Of a stretch of DNA of 64,000 nt, positions 18,140 to 27,871 are shown piece by piece. The notes beneath the pieces were generated by a model. It was not told the DNA's origin. It was given only the letters and a program-made list of their open reading frames with translations, and ran no database searches. Source of the DNA: Pseudomonadota bacterium (GTDB lineage: Bacteria > Pseudomonadota > Alphaproteobacteria > Dongiales > Dongiaceae); contig JACPDN010000006.1 of assembly GCA_016183985.1 (NCBI GenBank), forward strand, positions 1,364,001 to 1,428,000, read 5' to 3'. Both the position numbers and the translations under genes were made by a program. How positions within the stretch are numbered: position 1 is the stretch's first letter; each line of letters begins with the position of its first letter.

Positions 18140-18970
18140 TCAGGCCGCCTTCCGCCGCATCCGGTCGGCGAGAATGACCAGCAGGATGCCCGGAATGAAG
18201 ACCACCGTGGCGATCGCCGGATAGAGCGGCGAGGAACCCGTGGCGATGCCGGAGAAGACGAAGGTCGGCAGCGTCCGCGTGGAACCCGCGAGGCTGTAGG
18301 TGAGGTAGAAATTGCCCCAGCTGAGCAGGAAGGCGAAGATGCCGGCGGAGAAGATGCCGGGCCAGAGCAGCGGCAGGGTCACATAGCGATAGACCTCGAA
18401 GGTCGTCGCACCGCAATCGCGCGCCGCATCTTCCAGGGTGGCGTCGAAATTGAACACCTGCACCGCCACGATCACCAGCGCGAAGGGCGTGATGTAGACG
18501 ACATGCCCGATGATCGCGGTGACGAGGCCGGTATTGAAATCGAAGGCGCGGCCGAGCACGGAGAACCACAGCAGCAGAACGATGCCGAGCAACAGCTGCG
18601 GGAAGGCGAGCGGTGCCGCACTCAGGCCGGTAAAGGGCAGGCGAAAGCGGAATTTGTAGCGCACGGCGACGATGGCGGCGGCCGAACCGATCACGGTCGC
18701 GAACACGGTCGCCACCACGGCGATGATGGTCGAGTTCCACAAGGCATCGCGCGCACCCGAATTCTCGAAGAGGGCGCCATACCATTTCAGCGACACGCCC
18801 TCGAACGGCAGGGTCGGATAGCGCCCTTCCTGGAACGAGAAGGCGATGAGCGTGAAGATCGGCACGTAGAAGAAGATGAGGACTGCGGCGACCGAGCCAT
18901 AAAGCAGCACGCCGGCAAGCTGCGCTTCGGTCTTGGCATTCATCCAGGGTGTGGGTGTCGGATATGCCAT
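18140..18970 (-). CDS. Polyamine-type ABC transporter permease (PotC-like)
   Basis: The 276-residue protein has six membrane helices. It carries a binding-protein-dependent permease loop (LEDAARDCGATTFEVYRYVTLP) and the PotC-like opening with FFYVPIFTLIAFSFQEGR. It begins 3 bases after the potB-like stop. The second helix region LPFTGLSAAPLAFPQLLLGIVLLLWF is typical of the PotC/PotI group. Substrates of this family are spermidine, putrescine or related cations; the exact ligand is not known. Confidence 0.9.
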   Translation of the reverse strand: MAYPTPTPWMNAKTEAQLAGVLLYGSVAAVLIFFYVPIFTLIAFSFQEGRYPTLPFEGVSLKWYGALFENSGARDALWNSTIIAVVATVFATVIGSAAAIVAVRYKFRFRLPFTGLSAAPLAFPQLLLGIVLLLWFSVLGRAFDFNTGLVTAIIGHVVYITPFALVIVAVQVFNFDATLEDAARDCGATTFEVYRYVTLPLLWPGIFSAGIFAFLLSWGNFYLTYSLAGSTRTLPTFVFSGIATGSSPLYPAIATVVFIPGILLVILADRMRRKAA

Positions 18971-18973
18971 GGC

Positions 18974-19846
18974 TCAGACCGGCCCCATATGCCGCTTCAG
19001 GGAATAGACCCGGTTGAAGAGGAGGACGACGAAGACCGCAACCGTCATCAACACCAGCGTCAAGGCGGCACCCAAGGGCCAGTTGACGCGTGTCTCGAAG
19101 GTCTGGCGGATGAGCTCGGCCGACATTGGCGACTTGCCGCCGCCCAGTACCTTGGGTTCCAGGAACACGCCGACCGCGAGCAGGAAGATGAGGACCGAGG
19201 CGGCCCAAATACCGGGCCTGGCCAAGGGCAAGGTCACTTCCCAGAAGGTGCGGAACTTGCTGGCACCCGCATCATAGGCGGCGAGGATCAGCGAGCGGTC
19301 GATGGCATCGATCGACAGATAGATGGTGAAGATCGCAAAGGAGAGCAGGTTATAGACCATGCCCAGCATCGTCGCCCAATCGGTGAAGAGGATATCGATT
19401 GTCGCCGGTGGAAAGCCCACCTGCTGCAGCAGGTAATTGGCGGCACCGTTCTTGTCGAGGAACAGCACCCAGCCGAAAGTCTTCAGCGTCGCGTCGGTCA
19501 GGAAGGCGAAGGTGATCAGCACCTTCACATGATCCTGGAAGGCACGCAGGCGCGTCGCCAGCGCATAAGCGACGGGAAAGGCGATGACCAGGCACAGGAT
19601 GACGCAGGTGATCGCCATGAAAAGGGTATGGCCGAGGATCGTCCAGTAATGCGGCTTGGTGAAGATGTCGGTCCAGGTGTCGAGCGACCAGGTCCAGGTC
19701 AACTGGAAATTCTTCGTGCGCTGGAAGGTCAGCGCCACCGTCATCAGGAGCGGCGCCAGGAAGAACGCCGTCTGCAGGATGACGCTGGGCAGCGCCTTTA
19801 CCAGCAGTTCCGGATCGCGCCAGGAACGATCGATCTCGCCGTTCAT
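18974..19846 (-). CDS. Polyamine-type ABC transporter permease (PotB-like)
   Basis: The 290-residue permease has six membrane helices and the loop LAAYDAGASKFRTFWEVTLPLARPG. The segment TDATLKTFGWVLFLDKNG differs somewhat from the E. coli LLRTYAW motif but occupies the same place. It overlaps the ATPase gene by ATGA and would pair with the PotC-like protein in the membrane. Confidence 0.9.
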   Translation of the reverse strand: MNGEIDRSWRDPELLVKALPSVILQTAFFLAPLLMTVALTFQRTKNFQLTWTWSLDTWTDIFTKPHYWTILGHTLFMAITCVILCLVIAFPVAYALATRLRAFQDHVKVLITFAFLTDATLKTFGWVLFLDKNGAANYLLQQVGFPPATIDILFTDWATMLGMVYNLLSFAIFTIYLSIDAIDRSLILAAYDAGASKFRTFWEVTLPLARPGIWAASVLIFLLAVGVFLEPKVLGGGKSPMSAELIRQTFETRVNWPLGAALTLVLMTVAVFVVLLFNRVYSLKRHMGPV

Positions 19847-20934
19847 GCCGCCACTCGCTCACGGAAGAGATAGATGTCGCGCTTGGGGAAGCCGAGGCGC
19901 AGCTTGTCGCCGATATCGGCCGGCTGCTTCGAGGCACCCGGCAGTTCGAAGATCAGCGGCGCGCCGCCCTCCGTATTGCTGCGGAACTGCACCGTGCCGC
20001 CCTTGCAGAAGATCTCGGTGATGGTGACGTCGATGGTGAAGTCGGCCACCTGCCCGCTTTCCAGCGGCGTGATGAGTTCGGGGCGCACCATCAGCAAGGC
20101 CGGGCCGTCGCCAAGACCCGGCGCCACATATTGCGCCGGCACGGTCGGATCCGCGGCGGTGAGGCCGGGTGCGCTCACCGCATTGCCCTTCACAGTGACG
20201 GCCAGCAGATTGGTATCGCCGATGAAGCCCGCCACGAATGAATCGGCCGGGCGATAATAGATGTCGTTGGGACCGCCCACCTGCAGGATCTCGCCGGAGC
20301 GCATGACGCAGATGCGATCGGCCAGCATGATCGCTTCTTCAAGATCATGGGTGACGTGCACGAAGGTGACGCCGACGCTGCGGTGGAGGCGCTTCAGTTC
20401 CGCCTGCAGCACCTTCTTCAATTTCACATCGAGCGCCGAGAGCGGTTCATCGAGGAGGAGGAGCTTTGGTTCCGAAATCATCGAGCGGGCGAGTGCTACG
20501 CGCTGCTGCTCGCCGCCGGAGAGCTGGCGGGGATAGCGCGTGAGATATTCGCGCTTCAACTGCATCAGCTCAATCATCGCCTCGACGCGTTTGGCGATGA
20601 TGGCGGGATCGACTTTGCGCAGCTTTAGCGGAAAGCCGATATTGTCGGCGACCGTCATATGCGGGAACAGTGCCAGCTTCTGGAATACCATCGAAGTGGG
20701 ACGCGCGGCGGCGGGCACGCCCAGCATCGGCTGGCCGGCGATGGAAAGACTGCCGCTATCCGGCTCTTCGAAGCCGGCGATCTGTTTCAAAAGCGTTGTC
20801 TTGCCGCAACCAGACGGGCCGACCAGGGCGATGAACTCGCCTTGTTGCACGCTGAGCGATACCCCTTTCAGCGCCTGATAGGCACCGAAGTTCTTCCGGA
20901 TGTCGCGGATTTCAAGGATCGGTTCGCCAGCCAT
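19843..20934 (-). CDS. Polyamine-type ABC transporter ATP-binding protein (PotA-like)
   Basis: From the ATG at 20934 the protein has 363 residues. The ABC domain has Walker A GPSGCGKTT, Q loop MVFQKLALFPHMTV, signature LSGGEQQRVALARS, Walker B LLLLDEPLSALD and the switch His in VHVTHDLEEA. A C-terminal TOBE domain follows (VRPELITPLESG). Two further ATGs upstream (20964, 20985) lie within a family A repeat, so the start nearest the conserved N-terminus is used. It powers uptake by the PotBC-like channel. Confidence 0.92.
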   Translation of the reverse strand: MAGEPILEIRDIRKNFGAYQALKGVSLSVQQGEFIALVGPSGCGKTTLLKQIAGFEEPDSGSLSIAGQPMLGVPAAARPTSMVFQKLALFPHMTVADNIGFPLKLRKVDPAIIAKRVEAMIELMQLKREYLTRYPRQLSGGEQQRVALARSMISEPKLLLLDEPLSALDVKLKKVLQAELKRLHRSVGVTFVHVTHDLEEAIMLADRICVMRSGEILQVGGPNDIYYRPADSFVAGFIGDTNLLAVTVKGNAVSAPGLTAADPTVPAQYVAPGLGDGPALLMVRPELITPLESGQVADFTIDVTITEIFCKGGTVQFRSNTEGGAPLIFELPGASKQPADIGDKLRLGFPKRDIYLFRERVAA

Positions 20935-20957
20935 TGTCCGTCGCTTTATCTCAACTG

Positions 20958-21053
20958 TTGTCATGGCCCGCTTCAGGCGAGCCATCCACGCGTTTGCGTG
21001 CCAATGAAGAAAGGCAATTCGTAGATGCCCCGGCCAAGCCGGGGCATGACAAA
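20958..21053. repeat. Intergenic palindromic repeat, family A (copy A3)
   Basis: TTGTCATGG at the left end and GGCATGACAA at the right end are inverted, with the conserved middle GCCATCCACG / GTAGATGCC. The left end touches the possible upstream start codons of the ATPase gene. Confidence 0.85.
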
Positions 21054-21081
21054 TTTGTCAGGGTGTTCGTTAGAAGATAAT

Positions 21082-21121
21082 CACCCCCGGACGGCCTGGG
21101 AAAGGCCTGAATCCGGGGGTG
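21082..21121 (-). terminator. Hairpin terminator or processing site after the potD-like gene
   Basis: CACCCCCGGA at 21082-21091 pairs perfectly with TCCGGGGGTG at 21112-21121. A smaller GGCC/GGCC hairpin lies inside. It is 24 bases past the binding-protein stop; a T-rich stretch follows on the minus strand but there is no long T run. It may stop part of the transcription before the rest of the operon. Confidence 0.6.
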
Positions 21122-21145
21122 AGGCATTAATCGACCGGTGCGGAC

Positions 21146-22327
21146 TTACTGCGCCGCGGCCAGTTCTTCCTGCCAGATCGCCAGCATCTCATCGATGTTG
21201 GGGGCGATGCGGTGCATCTGGGAATTATCCCAGGCGTGCCACATGTAATCGGTCTGCAGGATGCTCTTTTCCTCATCCGTGTAGAGCGCTTCCACCGCCT
21301 TGTTCGTCACCACGTTGCAGGTGGTGTCGAGCAGCGACAGGATGTGACCGGCTTCCTTGGAAACGACATGCTTCAGGAGCTTCTGGGCAAGCTCCGGCTG
21401 ATCGGTTTCCTTCACGATCGCCGTGGCTTCGACCCAGATGATGCCCTGCTTCAGGCCGTTCTTGGGGTCGGGCACGGTCGCAATGATGTTCTTGTGACCC
21501 TGCTTGCGCACGGCGGAAGTGAGGTAGGAACCGGCACCGATGCAGCCCAGCAGCGAACCGTCGAGCAGGCCCTTCTGCGCCTGCGTGAGATCGGCGACCA
21601 GCGTGCGCGTGTTCTTGAACATGGCGCGCAGCACCTTGCGCACTTCCTCGAGCGCCGCCGCATCCAGTTCCTGATAGGGGTCGATGCCGGCATGGAGCGC
21701 CATGGGCAGGATCGGCCAATCGCCCCAATCCATGACGCAGATCTTGTCCTTGTTCTTGGCATCAAAGACCGGATCGTAGGAACGCCAGGTATCGGGATCG
21801 GTGATATCGGTGTTGATGCACCCGCCGACCCAGCCCCAGCGCGTGGCGACGCCGATGGTCTTGCCCTCGCTCATCAAGGGCTCGAAGGGCGGCTTGAATT
21901 GGTCGTAGAAGGTTGCATAGACGTCGGCATAATCATCCGGGTTGAGTTCGAGCGCCAGGCCCGCCGGACCCATGCGCGTCACCCAGGGCATGTCGCTGGA
22001 AACCAGATCGATCTCGCGCGAGGCGCCGGCCTGTAGTTTCGCAAAACCGCCCGGCGAGTCCACGATCAGGTCGAAGGCGATGTCGACGTCATTCGCGGCC
22101 TTGAACGGATCGATGATGCGCGGGTCGTTATAACCTTCCCAGCACATATAGCTCATCTGCGAAGCGGCGCGCGCCGAGCGGCCGAAGGTGAGGCCGCTCA
22201 TCGCGGCGGCACCGGCCGCGGCACCCGCCGTCTTCAGCAGGCGGCGACGCGACATGCCTTCATCGTCAAGGCCCATCGCCTTGATCTGGTTCTGATAGAA
22301 TTTCGGTAGATCGCTATACCAGGACAT
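21146..22327 (-). CDS. Polyamine-type ABC transporter substrate-binding protein (PotD-like)
   Basis: The ATG at 22327 follows a strong AAGGGAGGT and gives 393 residues. The N-terminus has a twin-arginine motif (MSRRRLLKTAG, near residue 25 onwards) rather than a plain Sec signal. The mature protein has the PotD/PotF pattern: MCWEGYNDPRIIDPF near the start, DLVSSDMPWVTRM and TRWGWVGGCINTD. It delivers ligand to the PotABC-like proteins encoded downstream. A strong hairpin and a family A repeat separate it from them, which would raise binding protein relative to channel. Confidence 0.9.
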   Translation of the reverse strand: MSWYSDLPKFYQNQIKAMGLDDEGMSRRRLLKTAGAAAGAAAMSGLTFGRSARAASQMSYMCWEGYNDPRIIDPFKAANDVDIAFDLIVDSPGGFAKLQAGASREIDLVSSDMPWVTRMGPAGLALELNPDDYADVYATFYDQFKPPFEPLMSEGKTIGVATRWGWVGGCINTDITDPDTWRSYDPVFDAKNKDKICVMDWGDWPILPMALHAGIDPYQELDAAALEEVRKVLRAMFKNTRTLVADLTQAQKGLLDGSLLGCIGAGSYLTSAVRKQGHKNIIATVPDPKNGLKQGIIWVEATAIVKETDQPELAQKLLKHVVSKEAGHILSLLDTTCNVVTNKAVEALYTDEEKSILQTDYMWHAWDNSQMHRIAPNIDEMLAIWQEELAAAQ

Positions 22328-22487
22328 CCCAACCTCCCTTAGGTGAGTTGCGGGCGGCTGGATTTTTTGCGCATGCCGCATGCATGCGACTTCATGTGCC
22401 CCCGCGAAGCCGAACGCATACTGGCCCCTTTCCGCACATCTGGCGATATCCCCGGGGTGATAGCGGTTTCAGGATGTTCGCTACGCG

Positions 22488-22612
22488 CCCCCTCTCCCCC
22501 ACCCTCCCCCACGTTGGGGGGAGGGAGTTCGAGCGCGTGCGAACGCGATACCGAGATCAACCTGGATTTAGTCCCCTCCCCCCAACGTGGGGGAGGGTTA
22601 GGGAGAGGGGGG
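22488..22612. repeat. Intergenic GC-rich palindromic repeat, family B (copy B3)
   Basis: Left arm CCTCCCCCACGTTGGGGGGAGGG and inverted right arm CCCTCCCCCCAACGTGGGGGAGGG are nearly the same as copy B2, with a compensating change (CGTTG and CAACG) that keeps the pairing. Confidence 0.85.
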
Positions 22613-22614
22613 CC

Positions 22615-23409
22615 TTACCCCACGAAGCTCAGAAACGCGGCAAACAGCTCGGCCTGGGTCGAGAGGCCTAACTTCCGGTAGATGTTTTTGCGGTGCACCT
22701 TCACCGTTCCGGCAGAGATATCCAGCAGGTGGGCCACCGAGCCGGTGGAATGGCCCTGCAGGATCAATGAGACGATCTGGCGTTCGCGGTCCGAAAGCTG
22801 CTTGGCACCGAATTCGGTATAAGCGGCATTCACCTGCGCGGCATCACGGCTGCGCGGGCGCACCAGGCTCGCAGGTGCGGCAACGCTCGCCCAATGACGG
22901 GTGCAGAGGCCGGAAATCGCCGGCGCCAAGGCTTCCAAAAGATCCATGTCGGAACGCCCCAAGGCGGGACTCGCCTCCCAGCGCGCCAGCGACAGAACGC
23001 CCGTGGCATCGCCCAAGGGAAAGTAAAAGCCCACCTCCTCGCGGATGCCGGTGAGGCTGTAATGGGTGCGGAAATATTCGCTCTGGCGGAAGCGGTCAGG
23101 GGCGATATCACGGAGGCGATAGCAGCCCGATTGCACGCCCGCCGCCACCCGCTGGAAGAAGGGGTCGAGCACGTAAGGCGCCGCGCAATAGGCATTGATG
23201 ACCACCTGGCGCTGTGGATCGGGGAGTGTGTCGCCCAAGGCGAGCGGCCGGCCGGCGCCACGATAGGCAAAGACCATCAGGAAATCGAAATGGATGAGGC
23301 GCGTCACCGATTGCAGGAGACGCGGCCCGAAGCTCTCCTGATCCAGGTAGACGAGCATATCGGCGATGCCGCGGTTCCACTGTTCGAGGAGCTGGGTCGA
23401 GCGTGTCAT
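22615..23409 (-). CDS. LuxR-family transcriptional regulator
   Basis: The 264-residue protein has an N-terminal domain of about 190 residues, perhaps a GAF-like sensor, without an obvious autoinducer signature. The C-terminal LuxR helix-turn-helix is complete: LSDRERQIVSLILQGHS, then SAGTVKVHRKNIYRKLGL. The ATG at 23409 is used over a GTG at 23415. It lies upstream of, and in the same direction as, the polyamine-type operon, with a family B repeat between. Control of that operon or of the divergent alcohol dehydrogenase is possible but not shown. Confidence 0.88.
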   Translation of the reverse strand: MTRSTQLLEQWNRGIADMLVYLDQESFGPRLLQSVTRLIHFDFLMVFAYRGAGRPLALGDTLPDPQRQVVINAYCAAPYVLDPFFQRVAAGVQSGCYRLRDIAPDRFRQSEYFRTHYSLTGIREEVGFYFPLGDATGVLSLARWEASPALGRSDMDLLEALAPAISGLCTRHWASVAAPASLVRPRSRDAAQVNAAYTEFGAKQLSDRERQIVSLILQGHSTGSVAHLLDISAGTVKVHRKNIYRKLGLSTQAELFAAFLSFVG

Positions 23410-23588
23410 GGGCACGCGGCGCGACGCTACGGTCGTGGATTCCGGCGCTATTGCTTTGGAGATATGGGGTCGCGCGAGAGTCAGGGTCTATACTCCGGGT
23501 CATGCAGCGAAAGTGTCCGCCGCCGGGCTGTGAGAATGCCCAGCGCCGCGGAAGGCTGTCAATGTGACGAAAATTTCCGGAGGGGAAC

Positions 23589-24623
23589 ATGCAAGGGACC
23601 ATGAAGGCCGCCATCCAGCGCAAGGCCGGCACACCATTGAAGATCGAGACACTGCCGATCCCGCAGGCCGGCCCCGGCGAGATCCTGATCAAGGTGACGG
23701 CCTGTGGCGTGTGCCATTCCGACCTCCACGCTGTTGATGGCGACTGGACTCCCGGTCCCGTCCTGCCGCTCATTCCCGGCCATGAAGTGGCCGGCCATGT
23801 CGCGGCCATCGGCGCCGGTGTGAAGGGTTTCCGCCTGGGCGACGCCGTCGGCGTGCCATGGATGTACAGCGCCTGCGGCCAATGCGAATTCTGCCAGGCC
23901 GGCATGGAAACGATCTGCAAGGCCGGCGAGGCCAGCGGCTACACCAAGCCCGGCGGCTATGCCGAGTTCATGGTGGCCGATGCGAAGTTCGTGGCGAAAT
24001 TGCCCAAGACCGCCAACCTCTATGAGATAGCACCCATCCTCTGTGCCGGTGTTACCACCTATCGCGGCCTGAAGCGCACCAGGACGCGGCCGGGCAAGTG
24101 GATGACAATCTTCGGCATTGGCGGCCTCGGTCATATTGCCGTGCAATACGCTGTGGCGATGGGCATGCGCGTCATCGCGGTCGATGTCGACGATGCGAAG
24201 CTGAAGCTCGCCAAGCGCCTCGGCGCCGAGATGGTGGTGAACGCCAAGAAGGTCGACCCCGTTGCCGAGATCCAGGAGAAGATCGGCGGTAGCCATGGCG
24301 CGGTCGTCACCGCCGTCGCCCCGCAGGCTTTCGAGCAGGCGATCGGCGTGCTGCGCCCGGCGGGCACCGTTGCCTATATCGGCCTGCCCGGTGGCAAGTC
24401 CGACCAGATCCGCGCCTCGATCTCGCAGATCACCAATTGGGAATTGACCGTGACCGGCTCCAATGTCGGCACGCGCCTCGACCTCAACGAAGCGGTGGCG
24501 TTCGCCTTGAACGGATTGGTGAAGGCCAAGATCCAGAAGGCGCCGCTGACCCAGATCAACAAGATCTTCAATGACATGCGCCGCGGCAAGATCGTCGGCC
24601 GCATGGTGCTGGATATCGCGTAA
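23589..24623 (+). CDS. Zinc-dependent alcohol dehydrogenase (AdhP-like)
   Basis: The 344-residue protein is a medium-chain dehydrogenase. The catalytic zinc site shows GVCHSDLH (Cys near 42), GHE (His near 65) and a Cys in ILCAGVTTY. The structural zinc site has four Cys in CGQCEFCQAGMETIC (near 96-110). The NAD-binding motif is GIGGLGHIAVQ. It resembles propanol-preferring enzymes. A strong CGGAGGGG precedes the ATG. It is divergent from the LuxR gene. Confidence 0.93.
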   Translation: MQGTMKAAIQRKAGTPLKIETLPIPQAGPGEILIKVTACGVCHSDLHAVDGDWTPGPVLPLIPGHEVAGHVAAIGAGVKGFRLGDAVGVPWMYSACGQCEFCQAGMETICKAGEASGYTKPGGYAEFMVADAKFVAKLPKTANLYEIAPILCAGVTTYRGLKRTRTRPGKWMTIFGIGGLGHIAVQYAVAMGMRVIAVDVDDAKLKLAKRLGAEMVVNAKKVDPVAEIQEKIGGSHGAVVTAVAPQAFEQAIGVLRPAGTVAYIGLPGGKSDQIRASISQITNWELTVTGSNVGTRLDLNEAVAFALNGLVKAKIQKAPLTQINKIFNDMRRGKIVGRMVLDIA

Positions 24624-24654
24624 GGGCGATAGACGCGTTCATCGTCACAAAATG

Positions 24655-24735
24655 CCGTCATCCCCGGGCGAAGACCCGGGGATCCACTGCGGCAGTTGAG
24701 AGAGTGGATGCCCGGGTCAAGCCCGGGCATGACGG
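24655..24735. repeat. Intergenic palindromic repeat, family A (copy A4)
   Basis: CCGTCATCCCCGGG and CCCGGGCATGACGG bound the element. Each side also folds on itself, as in CCCCGGGCGAAGACCCGGGG. The middle has GGATCCACTGC and GAGTGGATGCC. Confidence 0.85.
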
Positions 24736-24891
24736 ATGAGTAGGTAGGCTGAGGTGGGTCGCCGCGTTCCACACCTCATTCCGCATCTATCCCCTGAGCG
24801 CTCACATCTTTGTTCTCAGCGGCGTTCCTCTTTAATTTCGCGGCGTTTCGTGCGAGCCTCTCCTGAAATAGGTCAGGGAGTTTGCCGGGTC

Positions 24892-27174
24892 ATGAGTACG
24901 AAGAAGCCGACGATCACCGAGGAAGATGCGCTGCAGTTCCATGTGAACGGGCGCCCGGGCAAGATCGAGATCATCGCCTCGAAGCCGCTGACCACCCAGC
25001 GCGATCTGAGCCTCGCCTACTCGCCCGGTGTCGCCTATCCCTGCCTCCACATCGCCAAGGATCCCAACACGGCCTATGACTATACGGCCAAGGGCAATCT
25101 GGTGGCGGTCATCTCGAACGGCACGGCGGTGCTGGGCCTCGGCGATCTGGGTGCCTTGGCCTCGAAGCCGGTGATGGAAGGGAAATCGGTCCTCTTCAAG
25201 CGCTTCGCCGATATCGATTCCATCGACCTTGAGGTCGATACCAAAGATGTGACCGAGTTCGTCAATTCGGTGCGCTATCTCGGCCCCAGCTTCGGCGGCA
25301 TTAACCTCGAAGACATCAAGGCACCGGAATGCTTCATCATCGAGCAGCAGCTGCGCGAGATGATGGACATCCCCGTCTTCCATGACGACCAGCACGGCAC
25401 CGCGATCATCGCTGCGGCCGGCCTCCTCAACGCGCTCCACCTCACGGGCCGTGACATCAAGGACGTGAAGCTGGTGGTGAACGGCGCCGGCGCCGCCTCG
25501 ATCGCCTGCGTCGAACTGGTGAAGGCCATGGGCCTGCCGCATGAGAATGCCATCCTGTGCGACACCAAGGGTGTCATCTATCAGGGCCGCACCGAGGGCA
25601 TGAACCAGTGGAAATCGGCCCATGCGGTCAGGACCAAGGCGCGATCGCTGGACGAGGCGATGAACGGCGCCGATGTCTTCCTCGGCTTGTCCGCCAAGGG
25701 CGCCGTAACCCCGGCCATGGTGAAGGCGATGGCGGCGAAGCCGATCATCTTCGCGATGGCGAATCCCGACCCCGAGATCACGCCGGAGGAAGTCTATGCG
25801 GTGCGCTCCGACGCCATCGTGGCGACGGGCCGCAGCGATTATGCGAACCAGGTCAATAACGTGCTGGGTTTCCCCTATATCTTCCGTGGGGCCCTCGACG
25901 TGCGGGCATCGACCATCAACGATGCGATGAAGATCGCCGCCGCCCATTCCATCGCGGCACTGGCGCGCGAGGACGTGCCGGATGAGGTCGACGCCGCCTA
26001 TTCCGGGCGCCGCCTGCGCTTCGGCCCGGAATACATCATTCCCGTGCCGTTCGATCCGCGCCTCATCACCCATGTGCCGCCGGCCGTCGCCAAGGCCGCG
26101 ATGGATAGCGGCGTCGCCCGGAAACCCATCATCGATATGGATGCCTATGTGGCGTCACTGGCCGGTCGTCTCGACCCTGCGGCAAATTCCCTGCAGCTCA
26201 TCTTCGAGCGTGTGCGCCATAACCCCAAGCGCGTCGTGTTCGCGGAAGGCGCGGAGGAGAAAGTCATCCGCGCCGCCATCGCCTATCGCTCGGCCGGCTA
26301 CGGCACGCCGGTCCTGGTCGGCCGCGGCGACCGCATCGCCGAAGTGATCAAGAGCCAAAGCCTGCACGACGCCGAAGGGCTGGAGGTGGTGAGCGCCGCG
26401 ACCACGCCGCACCGCCAGCATTATCACGACATGCTCTATGAGCGCCTGCAACGCAAAGGCATCTTGAGCCGCGACGTGCAGCGCATGGTCAATCAGGATC
26501 GCAACGTCTTTGCAGCCTCCATGGTGGCCGCCGGGCATGCCGATGCGATGGTGACGGGTGTGACGCGCAGCTTCAATGTCTGCCTCGACGACACCTTGCG
26601 CGTGATCGATCCGCGGCCGGGCCAGACCCTGATGGGCCTCACCATCCTGGTGGCCGGCGGCCGTACCGTGCTGCTGGCCGATACCAACGTCCACGAATTG
26701 CCTTCGGCCGAGCAGCTCGCCGATTTCGCCGTGCAGACGGCGGCGATCGCCCGGCAATTGGGCCATGAGCCGCGCGTCGCCCTCCTCTCCTTCTCCAATT
26801 TCGGCAACCCGCCGCGCGAGAAGGCGGTGCGCATCCGCGAAGCTGTGCTGGTCCTCGACCAGCGCCGCGTCGATTTCGAATATGAAGGCGAGATGCAGGC
26901 GAATGTCGCCCTGAATTATGGCCTGATGAAGGAGCTCTATCCCTTCACCAGGCTTTCAGGCCCAGCCAATATCCTGATCATGCCGGCGCTGCATTCGGCG
27001 AACATCGCGGCGAAGCTGATGCAGGAATTGGGCGGCACCTCCTTCGGACCAGTCCTCGTTGGCCTTTCGAAACCGGTGCAGATCGTCCAGACGGGTGCCA
27101 CGGTCAACGAGCTGGTGACGGCAGCGGCCTTTGCGTCGCTCGCCACCAGTCCCTTGAGCACGATGCATCGGTGA
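24892..27174 (+). CDS. maeB: NADP-dependent malic enzyme with C-terminal phosphotransacetylase-like domain
   Basis: The 760-residue protein is the bacterial MaeB two-domain form. The N-terminal part (about 1-430) is malic enzyme: [11 protein letters not shown], the metal site [10 protein letters not shown] and the NADP motif [11 protein letters not shown]. The C-terminal part resembles phosphotransacetylase ([27 protein letters not shown]), which in this family serves allosteric regulation by acetyl-CoA rather than catalysis. The enzyme turns malate into pyruvate, CO2 and NADPH. The ATG at 24892 is used; the open frame before it has no family resemblance. Confidence 0.95.
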   Translation: MSTKKPTITEEDALQFHVNGRPGKIEIIASKPLTTQRDLSLAYSPGVAYPCLHIAKDPNTAYDYTAKGNLVAVISNGTAVLGLGDLGALASKPVMEGKSVLFKRFADIDSIDLEVDTKDVTEFVNSVRYLGPSFGGINLEDIKAPECFIIEQQLREMMDIPVFHDDQHGTAIIAAAGLLNALHLTGRDIKDVKLVVNGAGAASIACVELVKAMGLPHENAILCDTKGVIYQGRTEGMNQWKSAHAVRTKARSLDEAMNGADVFLGLSAKGAVTPAMVKAMAAKPIIFAMANPDPEITPEEVYAVRSDAIVATGRSDYANQVNNVLGFPYIFRGALDVRASTINDAMKIAAAHSIAALAREDVPDEVDAAYSGRRLRFGPEYIIPVPFDPRLITHVPPAVAKAAMDSGVARKPIIDMDAYVASLAGRLDPAANSLQLIFERVRHNPKRVVFAEGAEEKVIRAAIAYRSAGYGTPVLVGRGDRIAEVIKSQSLHDAEGLEVVSAATTPHRQHYHDMLYERLQRKGILSRDVQRMVNQDRNVFAASMVAAGHADAMVTGVTRSFNVCLDDTLRVIDPRPGQTLMGLTILVAGGRTVLLADTNVHELPSAEQLADFAVQTAAIARQLGHEPRVALLSFSNFGNPPREKAVRIREAVLVLDQRRVDFEYEGEMQANVALNYGLMKELYPFTRLSGPANILIMPALHSANIAAKLMQELGGTSFGPVLVGLSKPVQIVQTGATVNELVTAAAFASLATSPLSTMHR

Positions 27175-27261
27175 GGCAAAAGACGGCGTTTCGTCACGTT
27201 GCATTGTGCCGGAAGGCTTGTCAGATTCGTTTGAGCTGAACCCCGCCCGATAGGTGGAACG

Positions 27262-27777
27262 ATGGCCCAGATCGACAGTCTCTTGGCTCCCGTTTCGGCG
27301 AAGGATCGCTTTGCGCTCATCGAGTTGCTGATCGATGCGGTGGATGGCGGGGCGGCGGTGGGTTTCGTGCCGCCCTTGACCGAGGGTGAGGCCGGCGCGT
27401 TCTGGGACAAGGCCATTGCCGATCTCGGTCATCGCACAGTTCTGGTGGCCCGCGATGAGGTGGGCCGCATCCTCGGCGCCGTGCAGCTCATTCCGTCCTT
27501 GTGGCCGAGCCAGCTGCACAGGGCCGAGATCGCAAAGCTGCTGGTGCATAATGCGCATCGGCGGCACGGCCTGGGCCGTGCGCTGATGCTGGCCGCGGAA
27601 GTGCAAGCCAAGCGCCTTGGCCGCACGCTCATCACCCTCGATGCGCGGCGCGGCGATCCGGTCGTCGATCTCTATGGCAGTCTCGGCTTTGTCGAGGTCG
27701 GCATCGTTCCGCGCTATGCCAGGAATGGCCAAGGTGTGCTCGAAGATAATGTCGTGTTCTACAAAGAGCTGGGATAA
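27262..27777 (+). CDS. GNAT family N-acetyltransferase
   Basis: The 171-residue protein has the GNAT fold: a strand pair TVLVARDEVGRILGAVQLIP, the acetyl-CoA loop VHNAHRRHGLGRALMLAAE (R-X-X-G-X-G/A type) and a C-terminal LYGSLGFVEVGIVPRYA. Substrate is unknown. AGGTGG precedes the ATG. The gene follows maeB in the same direction by 87 bases. Confidence 0.88.
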   Translation: MAQIDSLLAPVSAKDRFALIELLIDAVDGGAAVGFVPPLTEGEAGAFWDKAIADLGHRTVLVARDEVGRILGAVQLIPSLWPSQLHRAEIAKLLVHNAHRRHGLGRALMLAAEVQAKRLGRTLITLDARRGDPVVDLYGSLGFVEVGIVPRYARNGQGVLEDNVVFYKELG

Positions 27778-27789
27778 AGCGGTTCCTTC

Positions 27790-27827
27790 CTTCCCCGTCG
27801 TCATGCCCGGGCGTGACGACGGGGAAG
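27790..27827. repeat. Perfect intergenic hairpin, family A minimal form (copy A5)
   Basis: CTTCCCCGTCGTCA at 27790-27803 is perfectly complementary to TGACGACGGGGAAG at 27814-27827, with a 10-base GC loop. It directly follows the acetyltransferase stop and may terminate transcription. Confidence 0.8.
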
Positions 27828-27871
27828 AGGGAGTGAATGCCTAGGCGTCGGCGTCGCGCTGTGGGGGATGG

